8,404 nt of DNA. It comes from Thiobacillaceae bacterium (GTDB lineage: Bacteria > Pseudomonadota > Gammaproteobacteria > Burkholderiales > Thiobacillaceae). The first letter of the stretch is position 1. Each line of letters begins with the position of its first letter. Below are positions 1 to 6,171 of this stretch, piece after piece. Where the stretch lies: NCBI GenBank assembly GCA_024643305.1, contig JAHENE010000082.1, positions 1 through 8,404 on the forward strand. The letters run 5' to 3'. Under the pieces are notes generated by a model. It did no database searches. It saw nothing but the letters and a program-made list of their open reading frames with translations, and was not told where the DNA came from. The position numbers and the translations under genes were made by a program.

Positions 1-255
1 GATGGCGCGCAGGTGTACAAGCCGCAATCCAGCGGCGCCGGATTCCTGTTCTGGGATATCAAAGACAGCATCCGCATCAATGTCGGCGAAAACGGAAAAC
101 TCGACCCGTACACCCAAACCTTTATTTCTTCCCCTTCACAGCGGATCGTGTTCGGCAGCGACGCAAATGATCCTGATCTGGAAGGCTCGCCTGTGAGTGA
201 CCGAATCTACGGCGGCGCGGGCGACGACACCCTCACCGGCAACCAGGGCAACGAC
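1..255 (+). repeat. Direct repeat, copy 1 (with 2682-2936)
   Basis: This segment aligns without gaps to 2682-2936. Bases 1-121 are identical to 2682-2802, including all synonymous positions. The next 134 bases carry about 16 mismatches by eye, and similarity stops near 256. The left limit is unknown because the window begins inside the repeat. It points to a recent duplication or gene conversion between two RTX genes of the locus. Confidence 0.93.
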
Positions 256-351
256 ATCATCGACGCGGATGCTGACAACGATGTGGTATTCGGCGGTTTT
301 GAAAGCAATGCGGAAATGGAGAACGAAATGTCATGGAAGGAGGCGACGTGA
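1..351 (+). CDS. 3' end of an RTX protein paralogous to the downstream lipase (partial at 5')
   Basis: The reading frame is open from the first base and ends at TGA 349-351, so the true start lies to the left of the window; the visible part is 116 residues. Residues 1-80 match residues 537-616 of the large RTX lipase (1074-6137) almost perfectly: the pre-RTX segment with [18 protein letters not shown], then one short RTX stretch with [15 protein letters not shown]. After that the match ends, and an unrelated acidic tail of about 30 residues follows (DADADNDVVFGG, ending SWKEAT). The protein therefore lacks the long beta-roll, the haemolysin-type related domain and the C-terminal secretion region of its paralog. 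By inference the missing 5' part also encodes a lipase-like domain. It may be a truncated duplication remnant, or a functional short variant; the intact frame and the coupled downstream start mean it is not obviously dead. Confidence 0.8.
   Translation, partial: DGAQVYKPQSSGAGFLFWDIKDSIRINVGENGKLDPYTQTFISSPSQRIVFGSDANDPDLEGSPVSDRIYGGAGDDTLTGNQGNDIIDADADNDVVFGGFESNAEMENEMSWKEAT
337..343 (+). promoter_or_regulatory. Ribosome binding site deciding the GTG 348 start
   Basis: AAGGAGG lies inside the end of the upstream reading frame, four bases before GTG 348. It overlaps the codons just after the longer ATG 333 candidate, so it can serve GTG 348 but not ATG 333. The GTGA arrangement (start 348-350, stop 349-351) suggests translational coupling. 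Confidence 0.65.
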
Positions 352-1064
352 ATCTTCAGATATCGCCGATAGGCATCGGCATCATCGCCGTTTATTCCAT
401 CGCGGTGATTCTCGTCATTGCCTGGCCGCTATCGTACCTGCTGCGCGCCTGGCGCTGGAAATGGCTGCTGATCGTTCCGCTGGTTCTGCCGTTGCTGGCC
501 GCGCCCTGGGCAGAAGAAGCGTGGATTGCCTGGCATTTTGAGCAAGCCTGCAAGAACGCCGGGGTGCATGTATATCAGTCGGTGGAGGTGGAGGGATATG
601 CCAGTGACCTAAGTCGTTCTAATCCCCCAGCCGACACATCTACTCGACTGCTTTACAACGACCCCGTGAGATTGCGGGAGTTCGACGATGAAGGCTATCG
701 ATTCAAGGAACAGTTGCTTAGTGATGGGCGGGTTTGGCATGTCGAGCGGCACCCAGATGGGGTTTATGTTTCTATCCTTGACCACCCCGTAGCGCGCTAC
801 GTTTACAAATATACCTACCAACCCACGCCATATAAGACTGAAGAGGTGGTCGGCTGGAAACTTATCAAATCAGGAACCGTGGTTGTCGATGCAGAAACAA
901 ACTCCGTTCTTGGAAGAAACGTGACTTATACAAGGTTACCCAATGCCGCAGACTGGCAGTGGATACGTTTCTTTGGCAGTGGAGGACGTTCATGCCCTGA
1001 TTCAGAAAAAGGCCCGTTCCAGCCAGCTTTTCCTGAATCTGTCTTAATTCCAATGAAGCAATAG
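348..1064 (+). CDS. Two-TM membrane protein with periplasmic C-terminal domain, unknown function
   Basis: I start this gene at GTG 348, giving 238 residues, because AAGGAGG sits just upstream and the start overlaps the preceding TGA; an in-frame ATG at 333 would add only five residues and has no such site. Two hydrophobic helices (about residues 8-32 and 38-54) are joined by a basic loop, RAWRWKW. The positive-inside rule then places the N-terminus and the large C-terminal domain (about 55-238) in the periplasm. That domain has only two cysteines, Cys68 (in ACKNAGVHVYQSVEVEGY) and Cys216 (in GGRSCPD), which could form a disulfide. I recall small hypothetical proteins of beta/gammaproteobacteria with a similar CxxAGVxVYxxV element and a late CP motif, but cannot assign a named family. 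Its place directly behind a lipase-like RTX gene, and ahead of an intact one, would suit an immunity or accessory role; this is inference only. GC falls from about 60% to about 49% inside the gene, near base 600. Confidence 0.85.
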   Translation: MNLQISPIGIGIIAVYSIAVILVIAWPLSYLLRAWRWKWLLIVPLVLPLLAAPWAEEAWIAWHFEQACKNAGVHVYQSVEVEGYASDLSRSNPPADTSTRLLYNDPVRLREFDDEGYRFKEQLLSDGRVWHVERHPDGVYVSILDHPVARYVYKYTYQPTPYKTEEVVGWKLIKSGTVVVDAETNSVLGRNVTYTRLPNAADWQWIRFFGSGGRSCPDSEKGPFQPAFPESVLIPMKQ

Positions 1065-1067
1065 GAG
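1063..1067 (+). promoter_or_regulatory. Ribosome binding site of the RTX lipase gene
   Basis: AGGAG overlaps the TAG stop of the preceding gene (1062-1064) and lies six bases before ATG 1074. The good spacing supports this start and implies cotranscription of the two genes. Confidence 0.75.
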
Positions 1068-1073
1068 AAAATA

Positions 1074-4000
1074 ATGTCAGCAATTCTCGACTATTACGAA
1101 TATGCCAAGCTTGCCTCGGCTGCATATGTTCAACTTGAGGGGGTTGCTCCAGGTGCATCGTCATATTCAGGTAGCGCAGTTGCTGCACTAGCAAATTACC
1201 AAAACAACCAGTCACGTCTCCCCCTGGACTTAGCGAACCAAACATTTGACAAAGATTCACAAGTAGCCAATGGCCAACCCGTCTGGATCATTCCCACTGG
1301 CGGCTACAAAGGCAACGACGACGAGGGCTTCGCCGCCACCCTCTTTCAGCGCACCAACAGCGATGGCTCGATAGAAAAAGTCCTCGCCATCCGCGGCACC
1401 GAGCCCAATGTGGATGGGGGGTTGGATCTTTTCAAAGCTGACATCGGTCAGATTGGTTTTCTGGGTTTGGCGATTGGCCAAGCCGTTTCCATGGTCAACT
1501 ACATCCGCCGACTGCAGGCCCCGCTAAACAGTCCGGTGCAGCAACTCGAATGGAACATCAGCACGACCAAGCCGACTGGCCTGAGCGTGGCCCTGCCAGA
1601 CGGAAAGGGCTGGCTCTATTTCACGGAGAAACCGGCTGAGCCTGGGTTGGGCCTCATCAACCCCGGTGAACAGATCACTGTCACCGGGCACAGTCTGGGC
1701 GGGCATCTGGCAGCCTTGGCTGCACGCCTGTTCCCAGACCTGATCAGCGAAGCGTATACCTACAACGCTCCCGGTTTCGATCCGGTGACTGCCAATGTTG
1801 CCGAAACGGTGCTTGCTCTGCTCAACCCAGAGTTAAGAGCCATGATTTCGTTGACTGGCGGCGCGGCGATGCAACTTACGGACGAGTTTGTGGGCTTGGT
1901 GGGCAATTATCTGGACACCCCTCCCGCAGCCAGCTTCGGCCAAGTCACCATTCACAATCTGGAAAGCGAAGACCTGGATCCCGCCAATGACATGAGCTTG
2001 GTCGCCAGCGTTATCGCCGGCGCTCAGGTGTATGGCGAGGAGACTTTTGTTACTACTGAACGCAACAGCCATCTGATCGAACCCTTCATGGACAACCTTG
2101 CCTTGCAGGCACTGGTTTCACGCATGAACTCGGCGCTCGAATTTCCGGACATGACTCTGCTGTATCAGGCAGCATCAAACGAAATTGCAGACACCCAGGA
2201 AAAGTTGCTCGAAGCCCTTTACAAGGCCATCAAAGGTGAGGAGGTGACTTTGACGCCAACAGTCGATGCCCTATGGGACGATCCCGTCTGGGGTTTGGCC
2301 TGGATCGGATCTGGGAATATTGACGGACGGCGTGATTACTACAGCAAACTGGTTGAACTCGAAAATATCATTACAACCAAGCCAGCGCTTCATCTAGAGA
2401 TACTGGCTAATACCAGCCACATCGAAATGGTGAACAAGGCGAAGCAGAATGACGTCGAGGGTCTGGCCTACCGCTATGCCCTCGCCAACCTGAACCCCTT
2501 TGCCATTTCGGGTGACGATGCGCTCTACGCGCAGGCCAATGCCCATGGCGAACTCGACCTCTATGCCCCCGCCACGGGCGAGGGCAGCGTAACCGAGCAG
2601 TATCTAAAAGACCGCGCCGCCATGCTCACCTGGGTGAACAAGATCAACACGGAAGACATCCAGCCGCAAACCATCGGCGAAGATGGCGCGCAGGTGTACA
2701 AGCCGCAATCCAGCGGCGCCGGATTCCTGTTCTGGGATATCAAAGACAGCATCCGCATCAATGTCGGCGAAAACGGAAAACTCGACCCGTACACCCAAAC
2801 CTGGATTTCTTCCCCTTCACAGCGGATCGTGTTCGGCAGCGATGCGAAGGATGATGATCTGAAAGGCTCGCCTGTGAATGACCGCCTCTACGGCGGTGCT
2901 GGCGACGACACGCTCACCGGCAATCAGGGCAATGACTATCTCGAAGGCGGGCTGGGCGATGACACCTATATCATCAACCCCGGCGACGGCTACGACAGAA
3001 TTCTCGATGTTGACGGGCAGGGCGTCGTCAAGTTCGGCGAAGTGGAAGCCAAAGGCCTCGCCACCGAAGGGCTCAACCCAGAAAAATGGATCAAGGTTGG
3101 CAGTGTCTGGCAAGACCAGGAACACGGCATCGTGTACAAACAGGTTAACTTGCCGGATGGCAGCAAGAATCTGCTCATCAGCGACCTTAGTGGCAGTGTT
3201 GTAGAAATAAAAGGCTGGTCCGCCGGCGAACTTGGCATAAGGCTGGGCGGTGGTACCGCACCCATGGCATCCCCCCTGCCCACCACCTCTACCTCCATTT
3301 CTGGCGACCTCAAGCCGCTTGACTCCGATCCTGCTGCATCGGGAACGCAAATCAGCTATGACAGCCTGGGCAACGCCATTGTTGGCAGCGAAGCTGACCC
3401 CAACCGTGCCGATACGCTTTATGACACCAGCGGCAACGACCTTATGCTGGGTATGGGCGGCAATGACGATCTCCTGGCGGAACGGGGTGGCGACGACATT
3501 CTGGATGGCGGCGCGGGTGACGACAAGCTGATTGCATACGCTGGCAACAACGTGCTCATTGGCGGCGCGGGCAGCGACATTTTGTCGGCCCTGGTGGGTA
3601 GCAATCAACTGTTTGGCGGAGAGCGGATTACCGATCTGGCGGGCTATATCCAACAGGCCGAAACCCAAGAGGGTAGCGGTGAACAGGGAGACTGGCTTTC
3701 TGGCGCCAGTGGCACCGACACCCTTGTGGGTGACACCGGCAACGACGTCATCCTTGGGGGCGGCGGCGAAGACCTCATCATCGGCGGTGCCGGTAATGAC
3801 TATCTGCAAGGCGACAGCAGCGGGATGGCCAGCCGCGGCTGGACCATGACATGGGAGTCGATCAATCAGGGCGATCACATTCAGCATGTCCCGAATATAA
3901 CCAGCGGCAATATTTACCCGACGACACCTGGAGGTGCGGACGTGATTTATGGCGGTGCTGGCATCGACTGGATCAATGGCAATGGCGGCAACGACATATT

Positions 4001-6137
4001 GGATGGCGGTGCCGATGATGATGTCGTTTGGGGTGGTGATGGGAATGATCTTGTGTTGGGCGGCAGCGGTAACGATGTACTGCTTGGAGATAACGGGTAT
4101 CCGGATACAGAGGAAGGCGGCAACGATTACCTGCAGGGTGGCAATGGCAATGACAAACTTTGGGGTAATGGCGGCGACGACGTGCTGAAAGGCGAAACAG
4201 GAAATGACTATCTGGATGGTGGGTATGGAAATGACGTCATTTTTGGGGATGCGGGTAAAGACACGCTTTATGGCCAAGCCGGAGACGATTATCTGGATGG
4301 CGGATTGGGGGTGGATAGCCTGTATGGCGGAGAAGGTAATGACACGCTTGTAGGTGATGACGGTGATTACCTTGAGGGGGGCGCGGGCAACGACTTTTAT
4401 GTCATTAATGGATTGTCCAGTGTGGAGATTTATGACAACGAGGGCGAAAATCTTCTCGCCCTGAATGATCTGGCCACGATTACACCGGAAATGCTACGTG
4501 TTGTTGATGACGGGTCGGCAATTGAACTGGATATGGGCAATGGCCAGAGTATTCGTTTTTCCAGTGGATTTGGCAGCAACATCTCATTGCAGGCACAAGA
4601 CGGCACAGAGTTTGATCTTAAAAGTTGGGCTGCCCAATATGTGACCACCCCGATTAGATTGCAAAGCCATGATGCGGGAGGGCTTTTATATGGAGGTGCG
4701 GGAAACGACGTGCTCTATGGTGGCGAGGGTGATGATTACATAGAAGGCCAGGGCGGCGACGATACGCTTATGGGCAATGGCGGAAATGACATGCTCATGG
4801 GTGGATTGGGCGATGACACTTATATTGTTTCTGATTACACAGACACGCTTGACGAACTTTCCGACGAAGGTTACGACACTGTCATAAGCACGGTTACCTA
4901 TACGCTTGGCAGCAATCTTGAAAGCCTGGTTCTTGATGGCTCGACCAATATCAACGGTACCGGCAATGAGCTCGATAACCTTTTGGTTGGCAACGATGGC
5001 AACAATACACTTAAGGGTTTGGGCGGGAAGGATATTTTGCGTGGCGGGGCTGGTGATGACACTTACGTTGTTACGGACAACATCGATGAATTGGTCGAGT
5101 TGTCTGACAATGGTTTCGATACGGTAAACAGCTCGGTTACCTATACGCTGGCAAACAATTTCGAGAGGCTGATTTTGACAGGAACGGCCGACCTGGATGG
5201 GACTGGCAATGCTGCCAACAATGTCCTGAAAGGTAACAATGGCAACAACACGTTGAAAGGATTGGACGGAGACGACACGCTGAATGGTGGTGCTGGTGCG
5301 GACACGCTTATCGGTGGTGCCGGTAACGATCTATATATATTAGACGATGCTGGCGACGTGGTAACGGAACTAGCGGGCGAAGGAACGGATACTGTCCACA
5401 GTTATATAAGTTATACCCTTGGCAGCAACCTTGAAAATCTCGTCCTGCTTGGAAGTGCCAATATCAGGGGAGAAGGAAATACTGACAACAACATTTTGAT
5501 CGGGAACGATGCCGATAACACTCTGATTGGTTATGCCGGCAACGATTCCTTGAGAGGAAATGAAGGCGATGACTACTTGAATGGTGGCGCTGGTAACGAC
5601 AAGTACTTTTTTGACCGTGGGGATGGCGCAGATAGGATAAAGGATAATCAGAACACATCGAACACTGACATTCTGAAGTTTGGGCCCGATATCACGGCTG
5701 AGCAGATATGGTTCCGTCAGTCTGGCAACGATCTTGAGATCAGCATTATTGGCACGCAGGATAGCGTCACTGTCGAGGATTGGTATTCCGGCAACGCTTA
5801 CCATATTGAACAGATTAAATTATCAGATGGGGATGTCCTGCTGGATACCCAAGTCCAGGGACTGGTAGATGCTATGGCGGTTTTCAGTCCGCCAGATGAA
5901 GGCCAAACGGCTTTGCCAGACAGCTATCAGGCCGCACTCCTCGGGGCAATTGATGCGAATTGGACAAGTTCTTCAGATACAACCACAAGCACTACGTCCA
6001 CCACCACCAGCAATACAACAACCAATACTTTCAGTGATGGTTCAACCAGTACAACTTCTGACGGTTTAAACGGCACGGAACCAATCATCACCCAGGGTGG
6101 GGGTGGGAGCATAGCCGTGTATTTTTCTTTCTCATAG
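1074..6137 (+). CDS. RTX-family secreted lipase/phospholipase (class 3 lipase-type), type I secretion substrate
   Basis: This 1687-residue protein has no N-terminal signal peptide, as expected for a type I substrate. Residues 1 to about 345 form an alpha/beta-hydrolase domain of the class 3 lipase type. It shows an RGT element (107-109, likely oxyanion region), the nucleophile motif GHSLGG (205-210, Ser207), a YNAPGF strand (230-235) and SHLIEPF with the probable catalytic His333; the Asp is uncertain, perhaps among 300-306. A central region (about 346-600) contains LNPFAISG and YLKDRAAML and ends in the pre-RTX segment shared with the upstream paralog. RTX nonapeptides (GGxGxDxLx) occur in blocks from 606 to 1508, broken by non-RTX segments at about 640-780, 914-953 and 1105-1204. 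A haemolysin-type calcium-binding-related domain (about 1532-1597), a Thr/Ser-rich linker and the extreme C-terminus ending FSFS complete it. The likely role is calcium-dependent extracellular lipid hydrolysis; the real substrate (triglyceride, phospholipid, polyester) cannot be read from sequence. The exporter is encoded 34 bases downstream. Confidence 0.92.
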   Translation: MSAILDYYEYAKLASAAYVQLEGVAPGASSYSGSAVAALANYQNNQSRLPLDLANQTFDKDSQVANGQPVWIIPTGGYKGNDDEGFAATLFQRTNSDGSIEKVLAIRGTEPNVDGGLDLFKADIGQIGFLGLAIGQAVSMVNYIRRLQAPLNSPVQQLEWNISTTKPTGLSVALPDGKGWLYFTEKPAEPGLGLINPGEQITVTGHSLGGHLAALAARLFPDLISEAYTYNAPGFDPVTANVAETVLALLNPELRAMISLTGGAAMQLTDEFVGLVGNYLDTPPAASFGQVTIHNLESEDLDPANDMSLVASVIAGAQVYGEETFVTTERNSHLIEPFMDNLALQALVSRMNSALEFPDMTLLYQAASNEIADTQEKLLEALYKAIKGEEVTLTPTVDALWDDPVWGLAWIGSGNIDGRRDYYSKLVELENIITTKPALHLEILANTSHIEMVNKAKQNDVEGLAYRYALANLNPFAISGDDALYAQANAHGELDLYAPATGEGSVTEQYLKDRAAMLTWVNKINTEDIQPQTIGEDGAQVYKPQSSGAGFLFWDIKDSIRINVGENGKLDPYTQTWISSPSQRIVFGSDAKDDDLKGSPVNDRLYGGAGDDTLTGNQGNDYLEGGLGDDTYIINPGDGYDRILDVDGQGVVKFGEVEAKGLATEGLNPEKWIKVGSVWQDQEHGIVYKQVNLPDGSKNLLISDLSGSVVEIKGWSAGELGIRLGGGTAPMASPLPTTSTSISGDLKPLDSDPAASGTQISYDSLGNAIVGSEADPNRADTLYDTSGNDLMLGMGGNDDLLAERGGDDILDGGAGDDKLIAYAGNNVLIGGAGSDILSALVGSNQLFGGERITDLAGYIQQAETQEGSGEQGDWLSGASGTDTLVGDTGNDVILGGGGEDLIIGGAGNDYLQGDSSGMASRGWTMTWESINQGDHIQHVPNITSGNIYPTTPGGADVIYGGAGIDWINGNGGNDILDGGADDDVVWGGDGNDLVLGGSGNDVLLGDNGYPDTEEGGNDYLQGGNGNDKLWGNGGDDVLKGETGNDYLDGGYGNDVIFGDAGKDTLYGQAGDDYLDGGLGVDSLYGGEGNDTLVGDDGDYLEGGAGNDFYVINGLSSVEIYDNEGENLLALNDLATITPEMLRVVDDGSAIELDMGNGQSIRFSSGFGSNISLQAQDGTEFDLKSWAAQYVTTPIRLQSHDAGGLLYGGAGNDVLYGGEGDDYIEGQGGDDTLMGNGGNDMLMGGLGDDTYIVSDYTDTLDELSDEGYDTVISTVTYTLGSNLESLVLDGSTNINGTGNELDNLLVGNDGNNTLKGLGGKDILRGGAGDDTYVVTDNIDELVELSDNGFDTVNSSVTYTLANNFERLILTGTADLDGTGNAANNVLKGNNGNNTLKGLDGDDTLNGGAGADTLIGGAGNDLYILDDAGDVVTELAGEGTDTVHSYISYTLGSNLENLVLLGSANIRGEGNTDNNILIGNDADNTLIGYAGNDSLRGNEGDDYLNGGAGNDKYFFDRGDGADRIKDNQNTSNTDILKFGPDITAEQIWFRQSGNDLEISIIGTQDSVTVEDWYSGNAYHIEQIKLSDGDVLLDTQVQGLVDAMAVFSPPDEGQTALPDSYQAALLGAIDANWTSSSDTTTSTTSTTTSNTTTNTFSDGSTSTTSDGLNGTEPIITQGGGGSIAVYFSFS
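2682..2936 (+). repeat. Direct repeat, copy 2 (with 1-255)
   Basis: This copy lies inside the RTX lipase gene and encodes residues 537-621, the pre-RTX segment and first RTX block. The part 2682-2802 is identical to 1-121. One visible change swaps Phe for Trp in the TQT(F/W)ISS motif through two adjacent base differences. Confidence 0.93.
2889..5597 (+). repeat. RTX nonapeptide (calcium-binding beta-roll) repeat region
   Basis: Glycine/aspartate-rich GGxGxDxLx repeats are encoded here in blocks at about residues 606-632, 787-850, 876-913, 954-1104 and 1205-1250, with shorter ones at 1296-1330, 1382-1420 and 1471-1510. In this family each pair of repeats forms a turn of a parallel beta-roll that binds calcium outside the cell. 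The longest uninterrupted block is 954-1104. Several turns are degenerate, for example around 821-850, where Gly-Asn and Gly-Ser replace the usual Asp. Confidence 0.92.
4812..5594 (+). repeat. Three long tandem units (81, 90 and 90 residues) in the RTX region
   Basis: Units start at 4812, 5055 and 5325 (residues 1247, 1328 and 1418). Each runs: (D/N)D-x-Y-(I/V) start, an acidic ExxxEG/NGxDTV segment, a YTLxxNxExLxL strand, a GxGNxxxNxLxGN segment, then short RTX turns ending in GGAG. Units two and three carry one extra nonapeptide compared with unit one. The copies are well diverged at the nucleotide level, so this is old internal duplication, not recent slippage. This alternating pattern is common in proteobacterial RTX proteins. 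Confidence 0.85.
5667..6134 (+). other. C-terminal haemolysin-type related domain and type I secretion region of the lipase
   Basis: Residues 1532 to about 1597 fit the haemolysin-type calcium-binding protein related domain: DILKFGPDI, then a [20 protein letters not shown] core and [13 protein letters not shown] motif [19 protein letters not shown] followed by a [13 protein letters not shown] stretch (1597-1630) is typical of RTX protein ends in this group. About 30 residues rich in Thr, Ser and Asn follow (1631-1661), then a Gly-rich [13 protein letters not shown] terminus. The uncleaved type I signal should lie in the last 60 or so residues; its exact limits are not visible. Confidence 0.75.
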
Positions 6138-6153
6138 AAAGATTCGCATCTTT
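6138..6153 (+). terminator. Weak hairpin between lipase and exporter genes (possible attenuator)
   Basis: AAAGAT (6138-6143) and ATCTTT (6148-6153) can pair across a TCGC loop right after the stop codon, with one more T at 6154. The stem is only six pairs, mostly A-T, and lacks a real T tract, so it is a poor intrinsic terminator. It could at most reduce readthrough between the abundant substrate and its exporter. Confidence 0.2.
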
Positions 6154-6171
6154 TGCTGAGCATTCGCAGTC

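Noticed and set aside
333..347. ATG 333 as the start of the two-TM protein
   Set aside because: It would lie before the AAGGAGG site instead of after it. GTG 348 has the site four bases upstream and the common GTGA overlap.
865..1260. Minus-strand open frame of 131 codons spanning two gene ends
   Set aside because: It overlaps two well-supported + strand genes, one of which has a clear ribosome binding site within it, and its translation shows no domain.
2817..4277. Open reading frame of 486 codons on the minus strand
   Set aside because: It lies wholly antisense to the RTX repeats. GC-rich Gly/Asp codons leave few stops on the opposite strand, and the translation is a repetitive Ile/Val/Ala pattern that mirrors the repeats, with no independent domain.
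2889..5597. DNA-level minisatellite or CRISPR-like array
   Set aside because: The periodicity is at the protein level (GGxGxDxLx), the DNA copies are diverged, and there are no identical repeats with unique spacers.
5370..5804. Minus-strand open frame of 144 codons
   Set aside because: It is antisense to the last tandem RTX unit and the following domain, has the same mirror-image composition and no recognisable motif.
1074..6137. Pore-forming RTX haemolysin of the HlyA type
   Set aside because: The N-terminal third is an alpha/beta-hydrolase with GHSLGG rather than a hydrophobic pore domain, and no HlyC-type acyltransferase gene is in the window.
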